In this document: in pieces, positions 44,983-54,499 of the stretch
Numbering within the stretch: position 1 is the first letter of the stretch
Layout of the letters: each line of letters begins with the position of its first letter
Assembly: GCF_016925635.1 (NCBI RefSeq)
Contig: NZ_CP070490.1
Span: 4,842,001-4,906,000 of the forward strand
Direction of reading: 5' to 3'
DNA: 64,000 nt
Source: Lysinibacillus fusiformis
GTDB lineage: Bacteria; Bacillota; Bacilli; Bacillales_A; Planococcaceae
Program-made: the position numbers and the translations under genes
Notes under the pieces: generated by a model
What the model was told of the DNA's origin: nothing
Databases searched by the model: none
What the model saw: only the letters and a program-made list of their open reading frames with translations

Positions 44983-46682
44983 CGTTGGACCTCCTTCATG
45001 CTCGCAAACACGGACTGTAATTTTTCGATGATGTTTTGTCCTGCGAAAATAAAGCCGTTTAAGCCATTTGCTAACCACGCTTCTTCTTCGTCTTTAAATT
45101 TACCCGCTACATCTACAAGCACATTCGCTGGTTTTTCAGCTAAAATGGCTGATACAAATGCTTTTGTATCATCATCATTGCCTGCAATCACTACATACTT
45201 AGCCTCTGTCGCCTTCAGCCAAGCTACTGCTTCTTCTACAGTTGTCACTGGCTCACTTTTTTCTGGTACAAGACCCACTGTGTTTAAGAAGCCAGCTACA
45301 AAATCTGCGCGTGGTTTAGAGCTTTTTAATGATCCTAATGCTAAAATACCTGTTTTTACATCTGCTGCTGTCATGTCTGCACGTAAGTCCTCAAATGGAG
45401 CAGCGATACGCTTAATATCAGCAAATAATGGATTTGTATCCTGTTCAAGAATATCAGCTGGATTAGCATAAATATTCGTTCCAATTAATGATTGCTTCCG
45501 TGTTTGTGCAGCTTTGATACGCTTTTGATAGGATGCTTCCACTTCTTCTGCAAGCTTGCCAGAAGCCATGTATTCATCAATACCGCCAGCTGTCTCAATG
45601 TCTAAAAATAATGCCCAAGCTTCTTTCACAAAATCTGCTGTTAACGACTCGATAAAGTAAGAGCCCCCTGCTGGATCTGTTACTTTCAAGACATTTGTTT
45701 CTTCTTTTAATATTAATGACACATTACGAGCAATACGAATCGATTGATCCGTAGGCTTCGTTAACACATCATGTGGATGAACCGTAAAGAGATCGGCACC
45801 ACCGATTAAACCAGAAAGCGCTTCATTTGAAGAACGTAATAAGTTCACATACACATCTAATTTAGAAAAGCTTCTTAATGATGTTTCAGCAACCGTCGGG
45901 ATTTTCACATCATCTGTGACGCCATAAGCGGATGAGAACGCTTTCCAAAGTACTTTAAAAGCACGCAATTTCGCAATCTCCGTAAAGAATTGTGTATCAA
46001 TAGCAAAGGATACAAAAAACTTCTTCGAAAATGCTGCAAAGCTTTCTTCCTGTTGTGCAAATTTGGCTGCTAATGCAAGTGCATAGGCTAATTCTTGTAC
46101 AGCGTTGGCCCCTTCATTATGATAAATCGTTGTGTCTGCACTGACTGAGCGCACGTTCGGAAATGCAGTCAAAGTGATAGGGTCTTTCGAAATAATGTAA
46201 CCTTTAATGGCTTCTTGTTGATCTACTGCAATGTTGTCGAATACTGCTAATAATGGGTCTTTTGAATTCTCGATAGTAATTTTAAACGAATATTCTGAGA
46301 AATATGATGCTAATTTGACCAATACTTCTTCTGTCCAAGCAAAGCTCACTCGGCTATCAATCGTAATAACTTCATTGCCTCGAGCTAAACTATCTTCAAG
46401 CTGTGCAAAAAAAGCTTCGCTTGAATCAGCGTGAATTTGCTGTGCCACCTGAAACACTGGACCATTTTGTAGGGAACGGATTGTGGCAACTTGTAAATCA
46501 AGCTCTTCTCCAAGCTTAGCTACTAAACTTTCTTGCGTGTAAAGTGGCTGTAGTGTAACACCTTCATTTGTTTTTGTGAATAGTGACTCAAATGGTTTCC
46601 CTTTTAAAGCTTTGATTGCTGCATCTTGCCAGTCTGAATAGGCTGGTATTTCAAATTCAATATTTTTCATGTTGTTTGACAT
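44979..46682 (-). CDS. mutA: Methylmalonyl-CoA mutase, small subunit
   Basis: Non-catalytic partner of 567 residues of the heterodimeric mutase. It shares the barrel layout with MutB but is divergent. The C-terminal region ([18 protein letters not shown]) lacks the Asp-x-His-x-x-Gly B12 motif, as expected for this subunit. The only upstream purine-rich stretch (GGGGGGAAG) lies about 16 bases before ATG 46682, and an in-frame stop shortly upstream rules out a longer form, so initiation may be weak. It is first in mutA-mutB-meaB, coupled to mutB by ATGA. Confidence 0.92.
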   Translation of the reverse strand: MSNNMKNIEFEIPAYSDWQDAAIKALKGKPFESLFTKTNEGVTLQPLYTQESLVAKLGEELDLQVATIRSLQNGPVFQVAQQIHADSSEAFFAQLEDSLARGNEVITIDSRVSFAWTEEVLVKLASYFSEYSFKITIENSKDPLLAVFDNIAVDQQEAIKGYIISKDPITLTAFPNVRSVSADTTIYHNEGANAVQELAYALALAAKFAQQEESFAAFSKKFFVSFAIDTQFFTEIAKLRAFKVLWKAFSSAYGVTDDVKIPTVAETSLRSFSKLDVYVNLLRSSNEALSGLIGGADLFTVHPHDVLTKPTDQSIRIARNVSLILKEETNVLKVTDPAGGSYFIESLTADFVKEAWALFLDIETAGGIDEYMASGKLAEEVEASYQKRIKAAQTRKQSLIGTNIYANPADILEQDTNPLFADIKRIAAPFEDLRADMTAADVKTGILALGSLKSSKPRADFVAGFLNTVGLVPEKSEPVTTVEEAVAWLKATEAKYVVIAGNDDDTKAFVSAILAEKPANVLVDVAGKFKDEEEAWLANGLNGFIFAGQNIIEKLQSVFASMKEVQR

Positions 46683-46767
46683 GCGGACGCTTAATCAGCT
46701 TCCCCCCTTAGTAGTTTCTATTTGTTATTCTACATGACAAATTGCGACTCGAAAAGCATAAAAAAAA

Positions 46768-46796
46768 TCGGAAACCCTTATACAGCAGGTTTCCGA
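46768..46796 (-). terminator. Terminator of the bkd operon
   Basis: TCGGAAACC (46768-46776) and GGTTTCCGA (46788-46796) pair, followed on the minus strand by seven Ts. Confidence 0.9.
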
Positions 46797-46803
46797 CGAG
46801 TCA

Positions 46804-48141
46804 TCAGTAGACTGACGTTGAAGATTTATTTGTATTTTCGAGTATTTCTTTCACTCTATTTAGGAATTTACCACAGACAAGTCCATCAAGCACACGATGA
46901 TCTAAAGATAAACATAAATTCACAATATCACGTGCAGCAAACATTCCACCTGGTAAAACGACCGGTTTTTTTACAATACTTTCCACTTGAAGGATCGCTG
47001 CTTGTGGGTAATTAATGATGCCCATTGATTGAACAGAGCCAAATGCACCTGTATTATTCACTGTAAATGTACCACCAGTGATGTCATCCATCGCCAATTT
47101 CCCTGTACGTACTTTAATAGCCAGTTCATGGATTTCTTTAGCAATTCCTTTAATGGATTTTTCATCTGCGTGTTTTATAACAGGTACAAATAAGGCATCA
47201 TCCGTTGCTACTGCAATCGAAATATTGATGTCATGTTTTTGAATAATTTTATCTTCCGCCCACATAGAATTCAGCATCGGGAATTCCTTTAAAGCTTGAG
47301 CAACCGCTTTTACAAAGAAGGCGAAATATGTAAGATTAAAGCCTTCTTTTTGCTTAAATTCATTCTTTAAGCTATCACGATAAGTGACTAAATCTGTTAC
47401 ATCCACTTCCATCATCATCCAAGCATGCGGCGCTTCATGGACACTTTTCACCATATTATTCGCAATGGCACGACGGATCTTCGTCACCGGAATTTCGATA
47501 TCTCCTGGATGAACAGGTTGTACAGGTGCAGCTGCTTTTTCCACTTGTTGCTGAGGCGCTGATGTAGGCGCTGATGCTGTTTGAACAGCTGTTGGTGCTG
47601 GTGCCACATCGTTTGCCGTTGGGATATTACCCGTTTCAATTAGCTTTAACAGGTCTTTTCTTGTAATACGACCACCCTCGCCAGTTCCTGTTACAAGGTC
47701 TAATGCAATATCGTGCTCCTGTGCAAGTCGAAGAACAGCTGGTGAGTAACGCACTTTACTCGTACGTGCCTCTTTTGGTGCAGCTACTGGAGGTGCCACC
47801 TGCTGTGGTGCCTCCTGTTTCTTTTGAACACCTGCATTTAAAATAGCCGTACTTACTGCCGATTTTTTTTCAGGTGGCGGTGCTGGTAATTCGCCTTCTC
47901 CTGCTATTTCAATCGAGCATACGACTGCCCCAACTGGTAATGTCTGACCTTCTTGTGCAAGAAGCTCCGTAATAACCCCTTCAAATGATGAGGGGATTTC
48001 AGCATTTACTTTATCTGTAACAACTTCTGCTAATGGATCATATTTTTTTACTGTATCTCCAGGCTTTACAAGCCATTTTTCAATTGTACCTTCTGTTACA
48101 CTTTCGCCGAGCTGTGGCATTGTAATATTTTGAACCGACAT
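46804..48141 (-). CDS. bkdB: Branched-chain keto acid dehydrogenase E2 (lipoamide acyltransferase)
   Basis: Core subunit of 445 residues of the BKD complex, which carries the acyl group to CoA. Lipoyl domain at 1-80 with the lipoyl Lys in VTDKVNAEIPS. A Pro/Ala/Gln-rich linker follows, then a peripheral subunit-binding domain (about 130-170, YSPAVLRLAQEHDIALDLVTG). Catalytic domain to the end with SLDHRVLDGLVCGKF (His and Asp of the active site). GGGAGGAA precedes the ATG. A 171-bp gap with a strong hairpin separates it from bkdAB. Last gene before the terminator. Confidence 0.94.
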   Translation of the reverse strand: MSVQNITMPQLGESVTEGTIEKWLVKPGDTVKKYDPLAEVVTDKVNAEIPSSFEGVITELLAQEGQTLPVGAVVCSIEIAGEGELPAPPPEKKSAVSTAILNAGVQKKQEAPQQVAPPVAAPKEARTSKVRYSPAVLRLAQEHDIALDLVTGTGEGGRITRKDLLKLIETGNIPTANDVAPAPTAVQTASAPTSAPQQQVEKAAAPVQPVHPGDIEIPVTKIRRAIANNMVKSVHEAPHAWMMMEVDVTDLVTYRDSLKNEFKQKEGFNLTYFAFFVKAVAQALKEFPMLNSMWAEDKIIQKHDINISIAVATDDALFVPVIKHADEKSIKGIAKEIHELAIKVRTGKLAMDDITGGTFTVNNTGAFGSVQSMGIINYPQAAILQVESIVKKPVVLPGGMFAARDIVNLCLSLDHRVLDGLVCGKFLNRVKEILENTNKSSTSVY

Positions 48142-48224
48142 CCTTTATTCCTCCCATCAATTAAGCCTAGGCGTCATTGTACCTGATGCAGCGCTAAAAA
48201 CATTAAACGTAGATAGGCAATTAG

Positions 48225-48263
48225 ACAGATTTTGACTTTCTTGTGTTCAAAGTCAAAATCTGT
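48225..48263. repeat. Intercistronic hairpin between bkdAB and bkdB
   Basis: Perfect 15-bp arms (ACAGATTTTGACTTT at 48225-48239, inverse at 48249-48263) with a nine-base loop, but no T-run on the minus strand. Likely an RNA-processing or stability element, or a partial terminator that sets the subunit ratio. Confidence 0.75.
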
Positions 48264-48312
48264 TGTTCCGTCTGAGGCTTTCTCTTTTTTCATTCAGCCT
48301 TGTTGTGATCTA

Positions 48313-49296
48313 TTAGAACGCAGCAAGTTCTCGCATAGCACGTTCCACTTTATCAGGATTAATCATGAAATATTTCTCCATCGTTGGTGCATATGGCATG
48401 GCTGGCACATCAGGTCCTGCTAGACGTTGAATTGGTGCATCAAGCTCAAATAAACAATGCTCTGCAATAATTGCTGCAACCTCACTCATGATACTACCTT
48501 CTTTATTATCCTCTGTGACAAGCAATACTTTACCTGTCTTACTTGCAGCCTCAATGATTGCTTCTTTATCGAGAGGATAAACTGTACGCAAGTCAAGGAT
48601 ATGAGCAGAAATACCATCTGCAGCTAGGCGCTCTGCCGCTTGTAGTGCAAAGTGGACAGCTAAACCATAGGTAATGACTGTCACGTCATCTCCTTCACGT
48701 TTCACATCTGCTTTACCAATCGGCAACGTGTAATCATCTAATGGTACTTCCCCTTTAATTAAACGATAGGCACGTTTATGTTCGAAAAATAATACTGGAT
48801 CTTCATCACGAATAGCAGCTTTCAGCAAACCTTTTGCATCATACGGTGTTGATGGAATGACAATTTTCAAACCAGGCGTACCAGCAAAAAGTGCTTCAAC
48901 AGATTGTGAATGGTATAGTGCCCCGTGAATACCTCCGCCAAAAGGTGCACGGATAACCATTGGACAAGTCCAGTCATTATTAGAACGGTAACGAATTTTA
49001 GCTGCCTCTGAGACGATTTGGTTGACAGCTGGCATAATAAAATCAGCAAATTGCATTTCAGCAATCGGACGCATACCGTACATCGCAGCACCGATACCTA
49101 CACCAGCGATCGCACTTTCTGCAAGAGGTGTATCAAGGACGCGGTATTCACCGAATTGATCGTATAGTCCAGTAGTAGCTTTAAATACACCGCCCTTACG
49201 ACCAACGTCCTCTCCTAAAATGAAAACTCGTTCGTCACGTTCCATTTCTTCTTTCATTGCTAATGTAATCGCATCAATATAAGACATTACTGCCAT
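48313..49296 (-). CDS. bkdAB: Branched-chain keto acid dehydrogenase E1 beta
   Basis: Beta subunit of 327 residues of the decarboxylating E1 component. SYIDAITLAMKEEMERDERVFILGEDVGRKGGVF is the typical opening (in parts). PLAESAIAGVGIGAAMYGMRP and MPAVNQIVSEAAKIRYRS form the TPP and interface regions. The ATG overlaps the E1 alpha stop by one base (TAATG), so both subunits are coupled at equal amounts. The neighbours lpdV, bkdAA and bkdB identify it as BKD rather than pyruvate dehydrogenase. Confidence 0.94.
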   Translation of the reverse strand: MAVMSYIDAITLAMKEEMERDERVFILGEDVGRKGGVFKATTGLYDQFGEYRVLDTPLAESAIAGVGIGAAMYGMRPIAEMQFADFIMPAVNQIVSEAAKIRYRSNNDWTCPMVIRAPFGGGIHGALYHSQSVEALFAGTPGLKIVIPSTPYDAKGLLKAAIRDEDPVLFFEHKRAYRLIKGEVPLDDYTLPIGKADVKREGDDVTVITYGLAVHFALQAAERLAADGISAHILDLRTVYPLDKEAIIEAASKTGKVLLVTEDNKEGSIMSEVAAIIAEHCLFELDAPIQRLAGPDVPAMPYAPTMEKYFMINPDKVERAMRELAAF

Positions 49297-50312
49297 TACA
49301 TGTCACCTCCGTCCACTGGTGCATAAACATATTTAAGTGCATGCTCTGGTTGTGCATATGGAGCCGCTTCTGCATAATCAGTTGCTTCATTTACTTCTGC
49401 CATGATACGCTCTTCGATTTCAGTACGTATTGCGTCTGTCATCACACCAGCATCCATTAAATACTTTTCAAATAAGACAATTGGATCCTTTGCTTTGCCT
49501 TCTGCAATGTCTTCAGCCGTACGGTATTGACGGTCATCATCATCCGATGAATGGGCTGTTAAACGATATGTTACTGTTTCGATTAAGCTTGGACCTTCCC
49601 CATTACGTGCACGGTCTGCGGCCTCTTTCACCACTTTATACACTTGTAACGGATTTTTCCCATCAACTGTCACACCTGGCATTCCGTAGCCAATCCCACG
49701 ATCAGATACTTTTGCACACCCTAGTTGACGTTCCACTGGTACAGAAATAGCATATTGATTGTTTTCTACCATAATAATGACTGGTAGCTTATGAACACCT
49801 GCAAAGTTTGCTCCTTCATGGAAGTCCCCTTGGTTGGATGAACCTTCACCAAGTGTAACGAATGAAACAAAATCTTCTTTTTGTAGTCGTCCAGCAAGTG
49901 CAACACCAACTGCGTGTGGAACTTGCGTTGTAACAGGAGATGATCCTGTTATAATACGGTTTTTCTTTTGCCCAAAGTGACCAGGCATTTGACGACCACC
50001 AGAGTTTGGATCTTCTGCTTTGGCAAACGCAGATAACATCAATTCTCTCGGTGTCATACCAAAATGTAAAACAACACCCATATCACGATAATATGGTGCA
50101 ATATAATCCTTATTTTTATCAAGTGCAAAGGCTGCTCCAACTTGTGCTGCCTCCTGGCCTTGACAAGAAATTACAAACGGAATTTTACCAGAACGGTTTA
50201 GTAACCACATACGCTCATCTAATCTTCTGGCCATTAACATTGTTTCGAACATAGCAAGTACATCTTCATTTGACAAACCTAAATCTTCATGTTTGATTTG
50301 AACATCTTGCAT
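49296..50312 (-). CDS. bkdAA: Branched-chain keto acid dehydrogenase E1 alpha
   Basis: TPP-dependent alpha subunit of 338 residues that decarboxylates branched-chain 2-oxo acids. GEGSSNQGDFHEGANFAGVH and the following VENNQYAISVP hold the TPP and Mg binding residues. YRLTAHSSDDDDRQYR is the phosphorylation-loop region of the family. GRQMPGHFGQKKNRI is also present. GGGGTG lies upstream of the ATG. It follows lpdV by 86 bp and is coupled to bkdAB by TAATG. Confidence 0.94.
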   Translation of the reverse strand: MQDVQIKHEDLGLSNEDVLAMFETMLMARRLDERMWLLNRSGKIPFVISCQGQEAAQVGAAFALDKNKDYIAPYYRDMGVVLHFGMTPRELMLSAFAKAEDPNSGGRQMPGHFGQKKNRIITGSSPVTTQVPHAVGVALAGRLQKEDFVSFVTLGEGSSNQGDFHEGANFAGVHKLPVIIMVENNQYAISVPVERQLGCAKVSDRGIGYGMPGVTVDGKNPLQVYKVVKEAADRARNGEGPSLIETVTYRLTAHSSDDDDRQYRTAEDIAEGKAKDPIVLFEKYLMDAGVMTDAIRTEIEERIMAEVNEATDYAEAAPYAQPEHALKYVYAPVDGGDM

Positions 50313-50398
50313 ACGAACACCCCTTTCGTATTATAGAGAAATAACTATCTTATCCTATATCCCCACATTTGGATATGTTAGTTATGAAATTCAGAAAA

Positions 50399-51826
50399 TT
50401 AAAAATGGATAGCACGATCATCCACTGCAAGAGCAGATTCCACTAACACCTCATTTAAGGATGGATGTGGATGAATAGCCTGACTTATTTCCCATGGTGT
50501 TGCATCTAACACTTTCGCTAAGGATGCTTCTCCAATTAAATCTGTCACATGTGGCCCTACCATATGAATACCCAAAATATCATCGGTTTCTTCATCAGCA
50601 ATAATTTTGACAAAGCCTTCTGTCTCTCCATTGACTAATGCTTTACCAATGGCTTTAAACGGGAATTTACCAATCTTTAATGAAAATCCTCGTTCTTTAG
50701 CAGCACTCTCTGTTAAGCCAATGCTGGCAACCTCTGGATAGGAATAAACACATTTTGGTACTTTCAAATCATCCAATTTCTCTGTTTTCCCTGTTGCTAT
50801 ATGCTCAATAGCTGAAAGCCCTTCATGAGAAGCAACATGTGCTAATTGTAAGCCACCAATCACATCTCCTATGGCATACATATGAGACTCTTTCGTTTGA
50901 TAGGAATCAATCACTTTAATAAAGCCGTTTTCCACTTCAATCTCTGTATTTTCTAAACCAATACCCTGCGTATTCGCCTCACGCCCTACACAAAGTAATA
51001 ATTTATCAGCCTCAAAGATTTCTTCTTTATCATTCACTTTCGCTGAAATGAAAACGTTATCATTTTCAATTTTGAATGTATTTGTATCTAAGCGAGCATT
51101 CGTAACAATACGAACTCCTCGTTTTTCAAGTTGTTTCGTCACTTCTTTAACAATGTCCGCATCTTCCGCTGGTAAAATGGATGTTCCATATTCTACAACT
51201 GTTACATATACACCAAAATCGCATAGCATAGATGCCCATTCAATTCCGATAACACCGCCACCAACGATTAGCAATGACTTTGGTAAATTTTCTAACGCTA
51301 AAGCATGATCGGAATTTAGCACATATTGCCCATCTACCGTTAACCCTGCCATACCACGAGGCTTTGAGCCTGTTGCAATGACAACATTTGTAGGAACAAG
51401 CATTTCATTTTCATCGCCATTTGACATTTCTACAGATATCGTACCCGGCATAGGTGAGAAAATAGATGGACCCAAAATTCGCCCTGTACCATGATAAACA
51501 TCTATTTTGCCTTTTTTCATCAGTGTATTCACACCCTGACTTAATTGCTCAACGATTGCTTGTTTTCTCGCTTGAACTTTGTCAAATTGTAATGTCACAC
51601 CTTCAATATCGACACCATATTCGCTAGCTGTTTTATTCGCCATACGATATACTTCTGCACTTCGAAGTAAGGCTTTACTTGGAATACAGCCTTTATGCAA
51701 GCAAGTACCACCTAAACGTTCACGCTCTACAATGGCTGTTTTCAAGCCTAGCTGAGCAGCTCGGATGGCTGCAACATACCCACCTGTACCTCCACCTAAA
51801 ATGACAACATCATAATTTTGAGCCAT
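50399..51826 (-). CDS. lpdV: Dihydrolipoyl dehydrogenase of the BKD complex
   Basis: E3 flavoprotein of 475 residues that reoxidises the lipoyl group. FAD motif ILGGGTGGYVAAIRAAQLG near the N-terminus; redox disulfide in GGTCLHKGCIPSKALL (Cys-x4-Cys). The NAD-binding motif is IVGGGVIGIEWASML. The C-terminal base is His in QAIHPHPSLNEVL. Its place next to the E1 genes marks it as the BKD-specific E3. It is preceded by a hairpin after leucine dehydrogenase, so it may start its own transcript. Confidence 0.95.
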   Translation of the reverse strand: MAQNYDVVILGGGTGGYVAAIRAAQLGLKTAIVERERLGGTCLHKGCIPSKALLRSAEVYRMANKTASEYGVDIEGVTLQFDKVQARKQAIVEQLSQGVNTLMKKGKIDVYHGTGRILGPSIFSPMPGTISVEMSNGDENEMLVPTNVVIATGSKPRGMAGLTVDGQYVLNSDHALALENLPKSLLIVGGGVIGIEWASMLCDFGVYVTVVEYGTSILPAEDADIVKEVTKQLEKRGVRIVTNARLDTNTFKIENDNVFISAKVNDKEEIFEADKLLLCVGREANTQGIGLENTEIEVENGFIKVIDSYQTKESHMYAIGDVIGGLQLAHVASHEGLSAIEHIATGKTEKLDDLKVPKCVYSYPEVASIGLTESAAKERGFSLKIGKFPFKAIGKALVNGETEGFVKIIADEETDDILGIHMVGPHVTDLIGEASLAKVLDATPWEISQAIHPHPSLNEVLVESALAVDDRAIHF

Positions 51827-51960
51827 GTTTATTCCCCCTATTGAGAAAAGTGCTAAAGATTCTATTAAACAATTACCAAGCCATTTTTTAGCAGTCAGTC
51901 CTTGTCCTAGAGGATCTTTAGCTTTACTTCATTAATGCCCTATTTCTTGTTGAAAATAGA

Positions 51961-51982
51961 AGAAGTCGACAATGCGACTTCT
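51961..51982 (-). terminator. Hairpin after leucine dehydrogenase
   Basis: AGAAGTCG (51961-51968) pairs with CGACTTCT (51975-51982), followed on the minus strand by TCTATTTTC. It suggests bcd and lpdV are, at least partly, separate transcripts. Confidence 0.6.
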
Positions 51983-52004
51983 CATCATGTATCAACCGTG
52001 TAAA

Positions 52005-53099
52005 TTAGCGACCATGTAAAATATTTTTTTCATTTTTTAAGAATTGGCTGCGAGATTTCGCTACGCGAGCGATACGTTCCTCAGCTAAGCGGTTCGCTGC
52101 CACATATGTTGGAATGCCATCTCGTTTTGAAATAGCAAAGATTTTTTCAATACTATCGTAAATGCCATCAACGCGTTTCATTGCACGTTCTCGATTATAG
52201 CCATATAATTCATCTGCAACGTTAATCACGCCACCAGCATTGATTACATAATCTGGTGCATAGACGATACCTAATTCATGTAGGTAGTCACCATGACGTG
52301 AATCTTTTAATTGGTTATTAGCAGATCCAGCAATCACTTTCGCTTTTAATTGCGGAATTGTTTCATCATTTAAAATTGCACCTAGTGCACAAGGTGAGAA
52401 AATATCAACTTCTTGCGCATAGATTTCATCTGGTGCCACTGCAATTGCATCGAAGTCATTCACAACTCGATCAATGGCAGCCTGATTGATATCTGTTACA
52501 ACAAGTTTTGCTCCTTCATTATGTAAATACTCGCAAAGCTTGTAGGCTACATTTCCAAGACCCTGTACAGAAATTTTTAATCCTTCTAGTGAGTCAGAAC
52601 CGAATGCTTCTTTTGCAGCTGCTTTCATACCACGGTAAACACCATAAGCTGTTACTGGAGATGGATTACCTGAAGAACCGAATGCAGGAGAAATTCCTGT
52701 TACATAATCTGTTTCCTCATGGATTAAATCCATATCCGATACCGTTGTACCTACGTCTTCAGCTGTGATATAGCGGCCATTCAATCCATGGATGAAACGA
52801 CCTAACGCACGGAACATCTCTTCATTTTTATCTTTAAATGGGTCACCAATAATGACCGTTTTTCCACCGCCAAGGTTTAAACCAGCTGCAGCATTTTTGT
52901 AAGTCATTCCTCGTGCTAAACGTAATGCATCTTCAATTGCATTTTCTTCTGACGCATATGTCCACATACGTGCTCCACCTAGTGCTGGTCCAAGTGTTGT
53001 ATCATGGATAGCGATAACCGCTTTTAACCCTGATGCTTCATCTTGGCAAAATACCAATTGTTCGTAATCATACTTTTCCATATACTTGAAGATTTCCAT
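52005..53099 (-). CDS. bcd: Leucine dehydrogenase (branched-chain amino acid dehydrogenase)
   Basis: NAD-dependent amino acid dehydrogenase of 364 residues that deaminates Leu, Ile and Val to their keto acids. The N-terminal catalytic domain has [29 protein letters not shown] (two lysines of the active site) and [13 protein letters not shown]. The Rossmann domain has [18 protein letters not shown] 53099 is chosen because AAAGGGG stands before it. Directly upstream of the BKD genes, it feeds their substrate. The ptb and buk genes found beside it in B. subtilis are absent. Confidence 0.94.
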   Translation of the reverse strand: MEIFKYMEKYDYEQLVFCQDEASGLKAVIAIHDTTLGPALGGARMWTYASEENAIEDALRLARGMTYKNAAAGLNLGGGKTVIIGDPFKDKNEEMFRALGRFIHGLNGRYITAEDVGTTVSDMDLIHEETDYVTGISPAFGSSGNPSPVTAYGVYRGMKAAAKEAFGSDSLEGLKISVQGLGNVAYKLCEYLHNEGAKLVVTDINQAAIDRVVNDFDAIAVAPDEIYAQEVDIFSPCALGAILNDETIPQLKAKVIAGSANNQLKDSRHGDYLHELGIVYAPDYVINAGGVINVADELYGYNRERAMKRVDGIYDSIEKIFAISKRDGIPTYVAANRLAEERIARVAKSRSQFLKNEKNILHGR

Positions 53100-53144
53100 G
53101 AAACTCGCCCCTTTGCTTTGGAAAGTGCATCCCCAAATGCCCAT

Positions 53145-53486
53145 CCAATCAAGTTTTATCTAACAATCACTTCTACATAGCGTCCTCACTCAGCAAATCC
53201 TGAGCTCCTCTTATTCAGTAGGTGTTTAGACCCTAAAACTTGAAGAAGAAATTGTTTAGTAATGGATAATATTGCTCCACTTATTTTTACAATACTGACA
53301 AATTCACAATTTCGCAACTATTATTACATATTCTTATTTAAGTAAGAATTTTCTAAACATTCTGTTACAATCGCTACTTTCTGTCCTGCCTCGTTTTTAG
53401 GCAAAAATATTATATTGATTTATACCGTTCCTTGACATTCCACCATCCACAGGTACAATTAATCATAGGAATAAGGAGGGGTATGC
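53145..53486. other. Intergenic region upstream of leucine dehydrogenase
   Basis: 342 bp between divergent genes. It must hold the bcd and DUF2627 promoters. I see only a weak hairpin (CTCAG at 53189-53193 and CTGAG at 53200-53204). I find no clear sigma-54 site and no bkdR gene. Confidence 0.4.
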
Positions 53487-53723
53487 ATGGCCCGTTTAGC
53501 TGCATTTATTGTAATGCTTATTCCAGGTCTTATGGCTGCAGGTGGCATTAAATTTATGCGTGATACATTATTTGGTAAGCTCATTTCACCATTCCCATTT
53601 TTATGGCTACAATTTGTAGTTGGTGTCATTTTCTTCGTAATAGGCTTTGGGTTTTTCGCTGGATTTTTACTGCATCGCGATCGAAAAAATGGAAAAGTAG
53701 CACCACGCTTCCAAAAAAAATAA
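53487..53723 (+). CDS. DUF2627 membrane protein, YqzF-like
   Basis: A 78-residue protein with two hydrophobic helices (about 3-22 and 40-65) separated by a loop (IKFMRDTLFGKLISPFPF), with a basic tail (HRDRKNGKVAPRFQKK). This is the DUF2627 pattern. AAGGAGGGG precedes the ATG. A strong terminator follows that also serves the converging GDPD gene. Its place between GDPD and bkd genes matches yqzF in B. subtilis. Function unknown. Confidence 0.82.
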   Translation: MARLAAFIVMLIPGLMAAGGIKFMRDTLFGKLISPFPFLWLQFVVGVIFFVIGFGFFAGFLLHRDRKNGKVAPRFQKK

Positions 53724-53772
53724 AAATAGCTATCCATATAAGTCACGCGAGACTTACTGGATAGCTATTTTT
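53722..53772. terminator. Two-stage bidirectional terminator
   Basis: AAAATAGCTATCCA near 53721-53734 pairs with its inverse at 53758-53771, and an inner AAGTC/GACTT pair extends the stem. T-rich ends occur on both strands. Confidence 0.85.
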
Positions 53773-54499
53773 ATACTCGTTGCTGTGTTGTGATGACTTT
53801 ATCAGGATAATCCGTAATCCAACCAATGACAGAAGGATGCGTATTGGTTAAAAATGATTCTGAGCCATCAATGGCATAAAAACGACATGCTTTTTCACTT
53901 GTAACACAGGCCTCCAAGTATCTTGGCTTGTAGTACCTTTTATGCATATGCACACTATCAGCGGCTTTATAATCAGCTAGAAGATCCCATTTTATTTTTT
54001 TCGTGGCAATAAGGGCCGTTTCAAATTCTGGTCTCTGCTTTTTTACGATCTCTAAAAGCTCATAGTGAAAGGATGAAAAATGACTACCCTCTGGCAGCGC
54101 TAATCCTCTTAGGAAATGAATGAGCCCGCTCTTATTATCCAGGATCGTTGATTTTAATTCAATATTCAATGGCATCTGCTGTGTATTTGCCCATGCTAAA
54201 ACTGCCTCAAACGCTGGCATTTTATACGACGAAAATAGACGTCTCCAAGGCTTGCCAAGTTTAAAGCGCAGAAGCTCCTCCATCGTACAATCACTTACCA
54301 ATTTATTCGTGCCTACTAACCTCGATAACTGTGGATCATGATACACTACAGGTAATCCATCTTTTGAGAATTGAATATCTAGTTCAATTCCATCGGCCCC
54401 TAGCTCTAATGCCTTTTCAAAAGCTTTAAAGGTATTCTCTAATGCATAAGCAGAAGCTCCTCGATGTGCAAAAACAGGAATAAAAGCTACCTTAGACAT
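53771..54499 (-). CDS. Glycerophosphodiester phosphodiesterase
   Basis: GDPD-family enzyme of 242 residues that releases sn-glycerol 3-phosphate from glycerophosphodiesters. VFAHRGASAYALENTFKAF supplies the first catalytic His and metal Glu, ELGADGIELDIQFSKDG the next acidic ligands, and VVYHDPQLSRLVG the second His. IGWITDYPD closes the barrel. No signal peptide, so cytoplasmic, like UgpQ. It overlaps the end of the FapA-like gene by eight bases and is probably co-transcribed with it. Context matches yqiK. Confidence 0.9.
   Translation of the reverse strand: MSKVAFIPVFAHRGASAYALENTFKAFEKALELGADGIELDIQFSKDGLPVVYHDPQLSRLVGTNKLVSDCTMEELLRFKLGKPWRRLFSSYKMPAFEAVLAWANTQQMPLNIELKSTILDNKSGLIHFLRGLALPEGSHFSSFHYELLEIVKKQRPEFETALIATKKIKWDLLADYKAADSVHMHKRYYKPRYLEACVTSEKACRFYAIDGSESFLTNTHPSVIGWITDYPDKVITTQQRV

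Noticed and set aside
44998-45471. 157-residue ORF antisense to mutA
   Set aside because: Lies wholly inside a strong gene; low-complexity Ser/Ala/Asn composition typical of a reverse-frame shadow; no ribosome site.
53100-53130. Sigma-54-like GG/GC pair upstream of bcd
   Set aside because: TGG and TGC are spaced one base too far and lie too close to the start codon; B. subtilis bkd is sigma-54 dependent, but I cannot support it here.
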